DNA of 64,000 nt from Wolbachia endosymbiont (group A) of Bibio marci. Lineage in GTDB: Bacteria; Pseudomonadota; Alphaproteobacteria; Rickettsiales; Anaplasmataceae. The position numbers and the translations under genes are program-made. Shown here piece by piece: positions 1-9,753 of this stretch. The DNA lies in assembly GCF_947251645.1 (NCBI RefSeq), contig NZ_OX366364.1:744001-808000 (forward strand). Reading direction: 5' to 3'. Under the pieces are notes generated by a model that was not told where the DNA came from, did no database searches, and saw only the letters and a program-made list of their open reading frames with translations. Every line of letters begins with the position of its first letter. The stretch's first letter is position 1.

Positions 1-579
1 ATCACACAATTGCTCTGTAGAGCTATGTCCTGTAATAATTACTATACCATTTTGCTCAGAGCGTATTGAGATTAGGTTCAGCACTAATTCACACGTCGCA
101 CTATCAAGATTACAAAATGGTTCATCTATCAGCCAAACGTTTGCATTAGAAATCAAGAGGCGGGCAAGCGCAACTCTTCTTCTCCAGCCTGCAGAAAGTT
201 CGCCATATCTAATATTAAGTACAGGCTGTAACTGCAAGCAACAAACAGCTGCCACAATCAATTCCCTAGTATTTCGTATTCCTGCCCAGAATTCTATGTT
301 TTGAGTAACAGTTAAGCTATCCTTGCAGGCATTTTTATGCCCTACGTAGACCATAGAAGGTATATAGGATTTTGGATCATCATATATGTCTTTTCCGCAG
401 TGCCTTATATTGCCTGATACCGGCGGCAAAAGTCCAGATAAACTTCTAATTAAGCTGGTTTTACCACTACCATTTGGACCAGTGATTAGAATCTTTGATT
501 TTGGCTCAGCTTTAAAGCTAAGATGTTTAAATAATACTTTGTTATTACGAGCGCAGGATAAATTTTCACATTCAAGCAT
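1..579 (-). CDS. ccmA: Heme exporter ATP-binding protein CcmA (partial, 3' end outside window)
   Basis: ATPase subunit of the CcmABCD heme-handling ABC system of cytochrome c maturation, acting at the inner membrane. Translating the minus strand from the ATG at 579 gives 193 open codons to the window edge. Walker A (GPNGSGKTS) is near residue 35, the ABC signature appears as LSAGWRRR, and Walker B as VWLIDEP. The short N-terminus directly before the nucleotide-binding domain and the variant signature fit CcmA better than a general ABC ATPase. It starts 3 bp after the stop of the upstream membrane-protein gene, so the two are probably cotranscribed. The last few residues lie outside the window. 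Family identity is by motif pattern only. Confidence 0.8.
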   Translation of the reverse strand, partial: MLECENLSCARNNKVLFKHLSFKAEPKSKILITGPNGSGKTSLIRSLSGLLPPVSGNIRHCGKDIYDDPKSYIPSMVYVGHKNACKDSLTVTQNIEFWAGIRNTRELIVAAVCCLQLQPVLNIRYGELSAGWRRRVALARLLISNANVWLIDEPFCNLDSATCELVLNLISIRSEQNGIVIITGHSSTEQLCD

Positions 580-582
580 GGA

Positions 583-1014
583 TTATCTGCCCTTCCCCTT
601 ATGTTTACCTTGAGTTGAAGCCTGAGCTTTTACAAACAGCTCCCAAAATCCTTTCTGGCCGCCTTCTCTATGTATCAATTGTGCAAAACGCTGCATTAAA
701 CCATTACCCATCATAACCATCTTTGTCCATTTACCTACCGGTTTTGCTATGTCAACTATTTCTGGATCTTCTTTATAAACTTGCACATCTTTTTGTTTCT
801 CGCGTAGCGTTTCTTGTTGTTTCAGCAACTCTTTTTGCTTATTTTTTTGATATAATTCATTGAATTTTCTGTCTTCTTCCCACTCCTCTTTAAAAACTTT
901 TCTAGGAAATATGATTTTTCTAATGCGATTTTTGTATATTTTTCTCAAAAAGAGAAATACTGTAGCTACAGCAAGTAACGTTATGCTATATATTATGATC
1001 TGTGCAAGTGGCAT
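583..1014 (-). CDS. Conserved hypothetical membrane-anchored protein
   Basis: 143-residue protein that I do not recognise as a named family. Residues about 4-23 form one hydrophobic segment (IIIYSITLLAVATVFLFL) followed by a strongly basic stretch. A charged Lys/Glu-rich, probably helical or coiled middle (about 40-85) comes next, then a C-terminal part ending in a basic KHKGKGR tail. This suggests a single-pass inner-membrane protein with a cytoplasmic basic domain. Its stop codon lies 3 bp before the ccmA start on the same strand, so it probably shares a transcript with ccmA. A role in heme export or cytochrome maturation would be guilt by association only. Confidence 0.65.
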   Translation of the reverse strand: MPLAQIIIYSITLLAVATVFLFLRKIYKNRIRKIIFPRKVFKEEWEEDRKFNELYQKNKQKELLKQQETLREKQKDVQVYKEDPEIVDIAKPVGKWTKMVMMGNGLMQRFAQLIHREGGQKGFWELFVKAQASTQGKHKGKGR

Positions 1015-1322
1015 TTCCTGTATCTAATTCATTAAAAATACCCTTATTATTATACCATAATTATAGAAATTGTGCAATTTTTTTGCGGGTAAAGACAGTA
1101 TAAAAGTAATACTGCTCTATTTCGTAAATTGGACAAATACAGCTACAGATCAGGTCTTCCTACGTCATACCGCCGCGGCGCTAACACGTAGCGGAATGAC
1201 GAGTTTTACGCTTATCAAATTATAGGTAAACCTGAATTACTTTAGCTATACCCGAATGAATGGGCTTGTATGTAGTAAGGTTTATTTCTATACTTTTTAA
1301 AGAATTTTGAAGTGAAACAAAT
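1015..1322. other. Intergenic gap between divergent genes, with one composite palindromic repeat
   Basis: This gap separates the minus-strand membrane-protein gene from aspS. About 1155-1203 holds a type B palindrome (CGTCATACCGCCGCGGCG, then CTAACACGTAGCGGAATGACG). It is followed by the end of the composite element, which finishes TTTAGCTATA at about 1250 (see 62511-62696). Promoters for both flanking genes must lie here, but I see no clear pair of -35/-10 hexamers. No RNA gene is visible. Confidence 0.6.
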
Positions 1323-3125
1323 ATGAACTGCTACAAGACTCACACGTGTGAAGAATTAAGGAAGAACGACGTAGAAAAGGAAGTTACCCTCTCTGGATGG
1401 TTATACCGTAAGCGCGACCATGGTAACCTAATCTTTGTTGATTTAAGAGACTTCTATGGAATTACTCAACTAGTATTTAATAATGACAAAGACTTTTTTG
1501 ATGAGATCTCAAATTTAAAATCAGAAAGTGTAATCACTGTTACAGGGATAGTCAAAGCTAGAACTGAAGATACGATAAACACCTCTATCGCAACCGGGGA
1601 AATTGAGGTTGTAGTTAGCAATTTGCACGTTGAATCGGAAGTCGAGTTCCACCGTGATGAAGAAATAGCGAAAGAAGAGAGAAGTATATTAGCGAGCATT
1701 GCTGGCGAACAAGAATACCCAGAAAATATGAGATTTAAATATCGGTTTCTTGATTTAAGGCGTGAAAAAGCCCGCAACAATATTATTCTGCGCTCACAAA
1801 TTATTGCAGAACTCCGCAAGCTCATGATAGAGCAAGGGTTTTTGGAAATTCAGACTCCAATACTTACTGCTTCATCTCCTGAAGGTGCACGTGATTATTT
1901 GGTGCCAAGCAGACTAAATCTTGGTAAATTTTATGCATTGCCACAAGCTCCACAGATTTTTAAGCAATTGCTTATGGTTTCAGGGTTTGATAAATATTTT
2001 CAAATTGCACCGTGTTTCCGTGACGAAGACGCAAGGGCTGACCGTTCTCCGGGAGAGTTTTATCAGCTAGATCTTGAAATGTCTTTTGTGACTCAAGAAG
2101 ACATCTTTCAGATTATTGAGTCTACCTTATATAAAGTGTTCGCTAAATTTTCTCGTAAGTCTGTTGATAAAGATTTTCCACGTATTACATATAAAGAGGC
2201 AATGCTCAAATATGGTTCTGATAAGCCAGATCTGCGCAATCCACTATTAATCAGCGATGTTACAGAAATTTTCCGTGATTCAGGGTTCAATATTTTCAAA
2301 AGCAATATTGAGCGTGGTATGGTAGTGAGAGCCATCCCTGCACCTAAAACAGCAGAGGAACCACGCAGCTTCTTTGATAAAAAAATAGAACATGCGCAAA
2401 AAGAATTCGGTGCTAAGGGTCTTGGATATATAACGTTTTATAAAGATGGTACTGCGAAAGGCCCAATTGCTAAATTTCTTGATGACAATAGGCTAAACCA
2501 CATAAGAGAAATAACGAATGTAAAGCCTGGAGATAGTGTGTTTTTTGCTTCTGACAAAGAGAATGAGGCAGCAACAATTGCAGGAAAAGTGCGCACTCTT
2601 TTAGGGTCAGAATTAGGTCTTATAGATGATAATATCTTCAAGTTTTGTTGGATCATTGATTTTCCATATTTTGTGTATGACGATAAAAGCAAAAAAATTG
2701 ATTTCTTTCATAATCCGTTTTCTATGCCACACGGCGGCTTGAAGGATTTAGAGGAAAAGAATCCACTCGATATCCTTGCTTACCAATATGATCTTGTTTG
2801 CAATGGAATAGAGTTGTCAAGTGGAGCAATTCGCAATAACAAACTGGACATCATGTATAAGGCCTTTGCCATTGCAGGTTATAGCCGGAGAGAAGTTGAT
2901 ACAAAATTCGGTGCACTTGTGCGTGCATTCAGATTTGGAGTACCACCTCACGGCGGAATAGCACCAGGGGTTGACAGAATGGTTATGCTGCTTGCTGATG
3001 AGCTAAATATTCGTGAAGTAATCTGTTTTCCTATGAACCAGCAAGGTGAAGATGTTCTAATGGGCGCCCCTTCCAAAGTGGACAATAAACATTTACGTGA
3101 ACTGTTTTTGCAGGTCATTGAATGA
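1323..3125 (+). CDS. aspS: Aspartyl-tRNA synthetase
   Basis: Charges tRNA-Asp (and in bacteria lacking AsnRS also tRNA-Asn) with aspartate; cytoplasmic class II synthetase. The 600-residue length is normal for the bacterial type. An N-terminal OB-fold anticodon domain ([19 protein letters not shown]) occupies about residues 24-110. The class II core has motif 2 ([20 protein letters not shown], about 224-243), a GAD insertion domain in the middle, and motif 3 ([14 protein letters not shown]) near residue 545. The ATG at 1323 opens the canonical N-terminus. The MFS transporter gene follows on the same strand after about 50 bp and may be cotranscribed. Confidence 0.97.
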   Translation: MNCYKTHTCEELRKNDVEKEVTLSGWLYRKRDHGNLIFVDLRDFYGITQLVFNNDKDFFDEISNLKSESVITVTGIVKARTEDTINTSIATGEIEVVVSNLHVESEVEFHRDEEIAKEERSILASIAGEQEYPENMRFKYRFLDLRREKARNNIILRSQIIAELRKLMIEQGFLEIQTPILTASSPEGARDYLVPSRLNLGKFYALPQAPQIFKQLLMVSGFDKYFQIAPCFRDEDARADRSPGEFYQLDLEMSFVTQEDIFQIIESTLYKVFAKFSRKSVDKDFPRITYKEAMLKYGSDKPDLRNPLLISDVTEIFRDSGFNIFKSNIERGMVVRAIPAPKTAEEPRSFFDKKIEHAQKEFGAKGLGYITFYKDGTAKGPIAKFLDDNRLNHIREITNVKPGDSVFFASDKENEAATIAGKVRTLLGSELGLIDDNIFKFCWIIDFPYFVYDDKSKKIDFFHNPFSMPHGGLKDLEEKNPLDILAYQYDLVCNGIELSSGAIRNNKLDIMYKAFAIAGYSRREVDTKFGALVRAFRFGVPPHGGIAPGVDRMVMLLADELNIREVICFPMNQQGEDVLMGAPSKVDNKHLRELFLQVIE

Positions 3126-3177
3126 AAAATTTTATAGCGAAGCAAATAGCATATTACATTATGGCAAATTGAAAATC

Positions 3178-4440
3178 ATGAATAATATCCAAAAGGCAAT
3201 ACTATCAAGCATAATCTGCAATATGATTATATGGTATGAAGTAACTCTGTTTGGAGTTTTAACGCATATAATAAGCAACGTTTTTTTTCCTTCAGAAAGT
3301 AATTATTTAAGCACAATCAAATTTCTCGGTACCTTTGCAGTTGGCTTTGGATTTAGGCCACTTGGTGCATTTATTTTTGGCTACATTGGAGATAAATCTG
3401 GTAGAAGGAAAGTTTTACTTACTTCAGTGATATTAGTTTCAATACCATCTACTGTAATTGGAGTTATACCTGGGTATAAAGAAATAGGAATATTTTCTTC
3501 TATACTACTTCTATTGTGTAGAATCATGCAAGGAATGGCAGCGGGTGGAGAAACAAGTATCAACTCAGCCTTTTTAATAGAGCATTCAAGCGATAAAAAA
3601 AATCTAGGATTTTTAGGAAGCATGAAACCTTTTAGCGGCGCTCTTGGTTCTCTTACATGCTTTGTAATGATAGCTGTTTGCAAAAAGTTTACAGGTGAAA
3701 ATTATGAAATTTGGGGCTGGAGATTGCCTTTCTATTTCTGTTTCATTATGGGCATAATAGGTTTTTTAGCAAGATATATAATGGAAGAGAGCTTAGCATA
3801 TAAAGTGCACGATCAAAATAAAAGCTTATCTAATTCTCCATTTTTAGAGTTAATCAGGGACTATAAAAAAGCATTTGTGATAGCAATTGGACTTGGTATT
3901 GCTCAAAATGCAATCGTTTATTCAGCAATCATGTTTTACAACATATCTGTAAAAGAACTTATTCTCTCAGGCATCAATATTAAAAATGTAGTAAGGATTA
4001 TAGTTGAAATTACATTTGGAGCGTCTGCAGTGCTGTTTGCAATACTGTCTGATAAAGTTGGAAGAAAAAATGTAATGATTCCTACATTAGTAGCTCTAGC
4101 TTGCGCCGGTTTGCCGGCACTTTCGCTATTATCATATGATAACCACTATATTGTAACGCTCACTTTTCTATTGATAAGCGTACCGATAGGTGCATCTTTT
4201 GGAATATATAATTCTCTTGTCTGCGAGTTATTTCCAACGAAAGTTAGGTGCACGGGCTTTAGCCTCGCAAATAACATATCTGCAGGAATTTTTGGCGGCC
4301 TTTCTCCATCTGTATGCATATGGCTTATAGAAAAAACCGAAACAAAACTTGCAGCAGGCATTTATCTTACTGCCTGCGCATTAATTAGCCTAATATCTGT
4401 GCTTCAAATCAAAGCCAAAGACAGAAAAGTTGATTGGTGA
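3178..4440 (+). CDS. MFS transporter, metabolite:H+ symporter (ProP-like) family
   Basis: Inner-membrane major facilitator with about 12 hydrophobic segments. Loop 2-3 carries the MFS signature GYIGDKSGRRKVLL, and the matching second-half motif is LSDKVGRKNVMIP. The sequence resembles the ProP/shikimate (MHS) branch that imports betaine, proline or organic acids; the substrate cannot be read from sequence. The frame is open further upstream to 3097, overlapping aspS. I choose the ATG at 3178 because the hydrophobic N-terminus (MNNIQKAILSSIICNMIIW) starts there and the upstream part overlaps the end of aspS. That start gives 420 residues, normal for the family. It converges with the pseudouridine synthase gene with 7 bp between them. 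Confidence 0.85.
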   Translation: MNNIQKAILSSIICNMIIWYEVTLFGVLTHIISNVFFPSESNYLSTIKFLGTFAVGFGFRPLGAFIFGYIGDKSGRRKVLLTSVILVSIPSTVIGVIPGYKEIGIFSSILLLLCRIMQGMAAGGETSINSAFLIEHSSDKKNLGFLGSMKPFSGALGSLTCFVMIAVCKKFTGENYEIWGWRLPFYFCFIMGIIGFLARYIMEESLAYKVHDQNKSLSNSPFLELIRDYKKAFVIAIGLGIAQNAIVYSAIMFYNISVKELILSGINIKNVVRIIVEITFGASAVLFAILSDKVGRKNVMIPTLVALACAGLPALSLLSYDNHYIVTLTFLLISVPIGASFGIYNSLVCELFPTKVRCTGFSLANNISAGIFGGLSPSVCIWLIEKTETKLAAGIYLTACALISLISVLQIKAKDRKVDW

Positions 4441-4447
4441 AATCGTT

Positions 4448-5368
4448 TCAGTCGAAAAATAGCGCTTCAATAGACTTTTCAATGTGCTTAGGAATAGGAG
4501 CGGTAATAGTGATTTCTTTATTATTTGGTAATTTTAAAGATAAAGAATGTGAATGAAGGTGAATTTTACTTGCTACTCCATCAATAAAAGCTTTTTTACC
4601 ACCGTATTTACCGTCACCAAGAATAGGGCAATTTATATGAGCTAAATGTGCACGTAACTGATGGGTTCTGCCGGTAATTGGTTGTAATTTTAAATAAGCA
4701 ACATTGTGTTTGGATTTTGCTATAATTGAAAAATGCGTAATGGCATTTTGAGGTGAATTTTCATCAACAACTACCTTTTCTTGACCAGAAATATATTTTT
4801 TCGCCAATGGATAGTCTATTATTCCACTATCCTTGCTCGGTATGCCAGAAGTCAATGCTAAATAAGTTTTTTTTACTCTTCGTCCTTTAAATTCCTCCAT
4901 AAGGTATCTTGCAACATTAGCATTGCGTGCGAATATTATCACTCCACTCGTATCTCTATCTAGCCTATGGACAATTTTAAATGTTTCTCCCTCTCTTATT
5001 TGGTCAAGCAAATCACTAATACTAATCTTTACTTTTACGCCACCTTGAACGATGACCACTGCGGGTTTGTTTATAGCTAATATATATTCGTCTTCATATA
5101 ATATGTTCTCTCTTAGCAGATTCACTAACTTTTCATTATATTTGCGATCAGAATTAGCGTTTTCAATATAATTCAAGTGCTTCAGCGTTATAGTTTGCCC
5201 AGAGTTTACTCTGTCACTAGACTTTGCTTTGCAATCATCAACTTTGATTAATCCTTTCCTTAAAGATTTTTCAATTACAGATTGCTTTAGATCAGGAAAG
5301 ATTCTTCTGATGTACCTATCCAGCCTAACGTTATCGTCTTCTACTGATATGGTTTTTATATTCTCCAT
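4448..5368 (-). CDS. rluC: RluA-family large-subunit rRNA pseudouridine synthase (RluC/RluD type)
   Basis: Isomerises uridines of 23S rRNA to pseudouridine. An N-terminal S4 RNA-binding domain (DRYIRRIFPDLKQSVIEKSL, then GLIKVDD) covers about residues 15-70. The catalytic domain has the family motif HRLDRDTSGVIIFARN with the catalytic Asp in HRLDRDTSG. Later segments GRTHQLRAHL and GDGKYGG are also typical. The frame is open back to 5431, but I choose the ATG at 5368 (MENIKTISVEDDN), where similarity to the S4 domain begins; this gives 306 residues. Whether it is RluC or RluD cannot be settled without an alignment, so the symbol is tentative. Confidence 0.85.
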   Translation of the reverse strand: MENIKTISVEDDNVRLDRYIRRIFPDLKQSVIEKSLRKGLIKVDDCKAKSSDRVNSGQTITLKHLNYIENANSDRKYNEKLVNLLRENILYEDEYILAINKPAVVIVQGGVKVKISISDLLDQIREGETFKIVHRLDRDTSGVIIFARNANVARYLMEEFKGRRVKKTYLALTSGIPSKDSGIIDYPLAKKYISGQEKVVVDENSPQNAITHFSIIAKSKHNVAYLKLQPITGRTHQLRAHLAHINCPILGDGKYGGKKAFIDGVASKIHLHSHSLSLKLPNNKEITITAPIPKHIEKSIEALFFD

Positions 5369-5582
5369 TACTTTATTTGGATGTATGCTAATATCAGCTG
5401 TTTGCATGACATAAAATAAAGTATAGCACAAGATATAAACTCTTCGGCTACATGTGCTATTTATTTAGTAGATTAAATATGAAGTTTAAAACTCTGCTAT
5501 TAACTTCCTGTAGAACTAGTGAAAACCAAACTTGCTTAAGACCACTTAATTAGTTATAGTTGTAAGTTTGAGGTACAGTGAA

Positions 5583-6878
5583 ATGACAGCTTTTGTCCCT
5601 TTGATCATTTTTTTAATCTTATACCTTGGAAGTGGTGCTTATTTTTCTTTTATCGGAACTGATAATCCACTTCATCAGGTTTCACCAGTAATATGCTTGT
5701 TACCAGCACTATTTTTTGCTGTCTCACGTGGTACAAATAAAATTCAACATAACATAGATACTGCTATCAAGGGCATGGGTGACAAAAATACCCTTACTAT
5801 GTGCTTGATTTTTCTATTTTCCGGAGCATTTTCTGCGGTTACTCAATCAATTGGTAGCGCAGACACTGTTGCTAATTTAATTCTTAATTTCCTTCCAGCA
5901 CGATTACTACTTCCTGGAGTATTTTTGGCTTCTGCTTTTATTTCAACTGCGATTGGTACATCTATGGGAGTTGTTGCGCTGATGGTACCTATAGCTGTTA
6001 ATCTGGCAAAAAGTGGAGCTTTTGGTCTTGAAATAGGAACTGCAACTGTAGTAGGTGGTGCTGTATTTGGCGATAACCTTTCGATGATATCTGATACCAC
6101 CATTGCATCTGTTTCTTCACAGGGAGCTTCAGCAAAAGATAAACTTAAAATGAACTCTAAAGTTGCAATTATTGCCAGCATTATAACACTCACCTATCTG
6201 GCAGTAATTTCAAGTAGTACAAAAATTATTTCTATATCAAATTTAGATTATTATTCTATAATAAAAATTATTCCTTACATTTCTTTAATAATCATGGGGC
6301 TGCTTGAAGTCACCACTTTAGTAACAATAACTGTAAACATAATTATTGCTGGTGTGCTAGGAATAACTTTTTTTGACTATGCTATCATTCAATTTCCTCA
6401 TGACGTGTATGACGGTTTCAAAAAAGTAAACGAGATAATGATATTTGCTCTATTTATCGGTGGGTTGAGCCATATAATGTACAAACAAGGTCAAAAAGCG
6501 TTGCATAAACTCATCGATGAAAGCAATATCACAAAAACTAAAGCTGAATTTGTGATAGCAGGAATTGCGTCTATGTTTACTACCTTGGTTGCCAATAATA
6601 CCATTGCTATTTTACTAAGTGGTGGCATTGCAAAAAGACTCGCACAGAAACACGATATTGCACCATACCGCAGTGCATACTTATTAGATGTTTTTGCTTG
6701 TGCTACAAAAGGTATCTTACCTTATGGTTCTCAACTATTGCTGGCAGGTAGCATCGCCTTTGTATCACCTGTTTCTTTATTAACACAGGTATATTACTGC
6801 TTTATTTTAGCAGCAGTTACAATAGGCGAAATAATCATCAACAGCAGAAAAGAGAAACATCGTGCGGCTACAACTTAG
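5583..6878 (+). CDS. NhaC-type Na+/H+ antiporter family protein
   Basis: Polytopic inner-membrane protein of 431 residues with about 11 hydrophobic segments. The family-typical stretch FISTAIGTSMGVVALMVPIA (about residues 125-144) is followed by GGAVFGDNLSMISDTTIAS, containing the conserved GD.LSPISDTT-like motif of NhaC transporters. The expected role is exchange of Na+ (or an organic ion) for protons; direction and substrate are inferred. An in-frame TTG lies at 5568, but the ATG at 5583 has GAGG about 10 bp upstream, so I prefer it. The gene stands alone between repeats. Confidence 0.85.
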   Translation: MTAFVPLIIFLILYLGSGAYFSFIGTDNPLHQVSPVICLLPALFFAVSRGTNKIQHNIDTAIKGMGDKNTLTMCLIFLFSGAFSAVTQSIGSADTVANLILNFLPARLLLPGVFLASAFISTAIGTSMGVVALMVPIAVNLAKSGAFGLEIGTATVVGGAVFGDNLSMISDTTIASVSSQGASAKDKLKMNSKVAIIASIITLTYLAVISSSTKIISISNLDYYSIIKIIPYISLIIMGLLEVTTLVTITVNIIIAGVLGITFFDYAIIQFPHDVYDGFKKVNEIMIFALFIGGLSHIMYKQGQKALHKLIDESNITKTKAEFVIAGIASMFTTLVANNTIAILLSGGIAKRLAQKHDIAPYRSAYLLDVFACATKGILPYGSQLLLAGSIAFVSPVSLLTQVYYCFILAAVTIGEIIINSRKEKHRAATT

Positions 6879-6913
6879 AGTTTCTCTTTTTTTACCCATA
6901 AGGAACGGAATTA

Positions 6914-7504
6914 CTTGACAAACTCCGCCAGCCCCCTTATCATGAAACTGAAGGTATTCAGTTATCTTCATCTGTGCAGATTAAACAGCAAGAAAACAAC
7001 GTAGTTGGCGTCTTATTTTTAATTTTTTGCACTATGTGCACCTTATGTCTTCACAATATTTCTAGGTTTTTACCTATATAAGCTGAAACGCGCTTATAAG
7101 TCGTTTAAGACAGTATAGTACGCCAATTTGCAGGATTAGAGAGTGACAACTAGCTAACACGGGGTTTCTTTTGCCTTTTTTTCTGCTTAGTAAATTTCTT
7201 AAACATTTAAACAAAGGTGAGTTGCATTTAAAAGCAGCTAAATTGCAGTGTTTAAGACTTAAAAAAACGCCAATACTGAAAATAGACAATTACTAGGGCT
7301 TCTTTTGCCTTTTTTTTCGTTTGGTAAATTTCTTAATGTTTATAGCTAAAAGAGCCCAAGAGAGGTGTCATTCCAGTGCCCCTGTGATGTCATTCCAGTG
7401 CTTGACACTGGAATCCAGTTTTCCATATAATCTCATCGAAAACGTTGTAACCACTTTCTATGCTAGTTTGCTTGTAAACAAGCAAACTTTCCTGGATCCC
7501 AGTG
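6914..7504 (+). repeat. Dispersed ~590-bp repeat, copy 1 (uninterrupted; empty IS site at its end)
   Basis: The sequence recurs at 50056-50657 on the same strand with only scattered differences, and in diverged form on the minus strand at 47557-48006. Inside each copy, a pyrimidine-rich segment (TTCTTTTGCCTTTTTTT, then AGTAAATTTCTTAA) occurs twice about 130 bp apart. The copy ends in type A palindromes at 7388-7418 and 7493-7524. At 7496-7504 is ATCCCAGTG, the site where the 50-kb copy carries an IS, so this is a natural empty site. Confidence 0.8.
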
Positions 7505-7537
7505 TCTGGGCACTGGGATGACAGCTAGCCTGACAAT

Positions 7538-7646
7538 CGTCATCCCGCTGCTTGTTAGCTGATGAGATACCGCGGCGGTATGACGTAGGACTGCTGTCGT
7601 CCCACTGCTTGTTAGCGGGATCTAGAGATACCGCGGCGGTATGACG
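7538..7646. repeat. Two tandem type B palindromes
   Basis: Units 7538-7585 and 7596-7646 each run CGTC..CCGCTGCTTGTTAGC, then GAGATACCGCGGCGGTATGACG. The core TACCGCGGCGGTA is self-complementary and GC-rich against AT-rich surroundings. The same unit is found at about ten other places in the window. Confidence 0.8.
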
Positions 7647-7724
7647 TTAGCTATTGTGCTACACCTTTCCCCTTTCCCCTGAAACTAAAATCTATATACT
7701 TAACTTTAGGAACTTCAAAATACG

Positions 7725-9431
7725 ATGCGATCTAATATTAGGCAGTTATTTTACTATATAAAGCCTAATCTATCTTATTTCATCATAGCTTTTATTGCAG
7801 TTTTATTTTCAGCCTTAACGATCCTCCTCTTTGGCAGAGGCTTAAGCAATATAATTGATTCTGGTACAGAGCACGATTTTACTACCAAACTATTAGTTGC
7901 AATACTTATAGTTTTAGCCATTTCTCTCACTGCATTTACTCGGTTATATTTCATTGGCATTAGCAGCGAGAAAGTTATCGCAAGAATCAGATATGACTTA
8001 TATAGCAGTATCACTGACTTGCAACCAAGTTTCTTTGAGAACACAGGCGTACAAGATGTTATCTTAGCGTTAATTACTGATACCTCTGTGCTGCAATCAA
8101 TAATAAACAGCAGCTTACTAACCATATTACGAAATTTTGTGATTCTGATTGGTAGTGTTGCCATGTTATTATATACAAATATACAACTAACTGCGTATGC
8201 AGCCGCAATAATACCTATACTACTCATTATCATGACCTCACTTGGAAAAAAAGTGCGTAGCTATGCACGCTTTGCCCAGGATAAATTAAGTGAGCTTGCG
8301 TCATTTAGTGAGGAAAATTTTCGATCTATAGTGACTATTAAATCGTTTGTACTCGAAGAAAATGAAAAAACCCGTTTTAAGGAGTATTTAAACTCAGTAT
8401 CAAAATCATACGTAAAATTAGTACTCTTGCGTGCTATTCTAGTAACTCTAGTTATCACGTGTGTGATAGGCTCACTAGTTGTTTTGCTCTTTTTTGGTAT
8501 TAAAGAAGTCTTAAGCAATAATATAACTATTGGAGAACTCTCCTCATTTGTGTTTTATTCAGCGCTCGCAGCAGGAGCTATAAATAATTTGAGCAATAAT
8601 ATCAGTGATTTACAACGAGGTCTTGGAATAGTAGAGCGTTTATTTGAATTTAAAAATATGAAAAGCTCTATAGCAGATCCCGACGATCCTATAAAAATTT
8701 GTAGTGTTCAAAAAGGAATTTCGTTTAATGGCGTAACATTTTTTTATGCTGATAAGCCAGCATTAGATAACGTATCATTTTCTATAGAGGCAGGTCAAGC
8801 AGTATCAATTATTGGACCATCTGGCAGTGGTAAAAGCACCATTTTAAAGCTTCTGCTCCGTTTTCATGATCCAAACAAAGGTAGCATTACTATCGATGGG
8901 CACAATATTAAGTCAATTGCGCTAAATGACCTCAGATCGTTGTTTGGCTTAGTGCCACAAGATCACATGATATTTTCTTGCTCAATAATGGAAAATATAC
9001 TATATGGCAAACCGGGTGCTGAATATGAGGAAGTAAGGCAAGCAGCTATCGGTGCTTATGCGATGGAATTTATTGATAAGCTGCCTGATAAATTTGATAC
9101 ATTTGTAGGAAAAAGAGGGTTAAAACTTTCTGAAGGACAAAAACAACGTATTGTAATAGCAAGAGCCATACTCAAAAACCCTCAGGTTTTAATACTGGAT
9201 GAAGCAACCTCCGCACTTGATTATGAAAGTGAAAACCTCGTGCAAAAAGCATTGAGCAAGTTAATGCAAAACAGAACAACAATCGTAATTACACACAGAT
9301 TATCAACCGCACTTAAAACTGACAAGATTATAGTAATTAATCATGGAAAAGTAGAAGAAGTAGGAACTCATGACTCTCTAATGAGTAAAGACGGGCTATA
9401 TGCAAAACTGGCGAAGATACAGTGGAATTGA
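7725..9431 (+). CDS. ABC transporter, fused permease/ATPase half-transporter (MsbA-like exporter)
   Basis: 568-residue half-transporter expected to work as a homodimer in the inner membrane. Residues about 1-320 form a six-helix type IV ABC exporter membrane domain. The nucleotide-binding domain follows, with Walker A GPSGSGKST (about 366-374), Q-loop VPQDHM, signature LSEGQKQR, Walker B VLILDEAT and the H-loop His in VITHRLS. The overall arrangement fits lipid or multidrug exporters of the MsbA/LmrA class. The substrate is unknown; lipid A export is unlikely as Wolbachia lacks LPS synthesis. The ATG at 7725 gives a normal-length N-terminus. Confidence 0.88.
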   Translation: MRSNIRQLFYYIKPNLSYFIIAFIAVLFSALTILLFGRGLSNIIDSGTEHDFTTKLLVAILIVLAISLTAFTRLYFIGISSEKVIARIRYDLYSSITDLQPSFFENTGVQDVILALITDTSVLQSIINSSLLTILRNFVILIGSVAMLLYTNIQLTAYAAAIIPILLIIMTSLGKKVRSYARFAQDKLSELASFSEENFRSIVTIKSFVLEENEKTRFKEYLNSVSKSYVKLVLLRAILVTLVITCVIGSLVVLLFFGIKEVLSNNITIGELSSFVFYSALAAGAINNLSNNISDLQRGLGIVERLFEFKNMKSSIADPDDPIKICSVQKGISFNGVTFFYADKPALDNVSFSIEAGQAVSIIGPSGSGKSTILKLLLRFHDPNKGSITIDGHNIKSIALNDLRSLFGLVPQDHMIFSCSIMENILYGKPGAEYEEVRQAAIGAYAMEFIDKLPDKFDTFVGKRGLKLSEGQKQRIVIARAILKNPQVLILDEATSALDYESENLVQKALSKLMQNRTTIVITHRLSTALKTDKIIVINHGKVEEVGTHDSLMSKDGLYAKLAKIQWN

Positions 9432-9474
9432 AAGAAAATTTAAATCATACCGTTAGTTGATATGCTAGATTTAT

Positions 9475-9508
9475 AATCACAATTATTAAATCTTTAATTA
9501 TTGTGATT
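9475..9508. promoter_or_regulatory. 34-bp near-perfect inverted repeat upstream of a small Cys-rich gene
   Basis: AATCACAATTATTAAA (9475-9490) is matched by TTTAATTATTGTGATT (9493-9508) with one mismatch and a 2-bp centre. It lies about 45 bp after the ABC transporter stop and 35 bp before the next start codon. It could be the ABC gene's terminator or an operator; the near absence of a loop favours a protein-binding site. The start at 9544 has AAGGA about 9 bp upstream. Confidence 0.5.
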
Positions 9509-9543
9509 TATAATAACATCATAGTATTTTTTTAAGGATTATT

Positions 9544-9753
9544 ATGTTTTCTCATTGCAGTAATTTACCAAAACTACCATTTACGAGTTATAATTTGCCA
9601 GCTTTACCAGCACCAGTATCGAACTGTGCACAAGCTTGTGCACCTGCATACGCGCCTTGTGCTACTAATTCGTGCCACAATCATTTTAACTCATATCATA
9701 ACTATTATGACACATGTCATAATCCTTGTGATGAATTTGGGTTTCTTTATTAG
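9544..9753 (+). CDS. Small Cys/His-rich protein, unknown function
   Basis: 69 residues with eight Cys and six His, and Pro/Asn/Tyr-rich spacing (NCAQACAPAYAPCATNSC, then CHNHFNSYHNYYDTCHNPC). I do not recognise a family. The Cys/His pattern could bind metal or form disulphides. There is no obvious signal peptide, so any secretion would be by another route. A Shine-Dalgarno-like AAGGA precedes the ATG, and a 9-bp-stem hairpin follows at 9810-9835. It is the first of three consecutive Cys-rich genes on the same strand, each with its own spacer and hairpin, so they look individually transcribed. Confidence 0.6.
   Translation: MFSHCSNLPKLPFTSYNLPALPAPVSNCAQACAPAYAPCATNSCHNHFNSYHNYYDTCHNPCDEFGFLY

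Larger units (their letters stand above)
6879..7724. other. 845-bp repeat-filled intergenic region
   Basis: No convincing gene is present. From 6914 to 7504 lies one copy of a dispersed ~590-bp repeat (listed separately). It is followed by two adjacent type B palindromes at 7538-7585 and 7596-7646, both containing TACCGCGGCGGTATGACG. Short open frames here are repeat sequence by chance. The ABC transporter promoter should lie in 7647-7724, but no clear hexamers stand out. Confidence 0.7.

Noticed and set aside
7074..7521. Short frames (66-71 codons) in the dispersed repeat
   Set aside because: They are not conserved in the other copies and end within palindromes; treated as chance.
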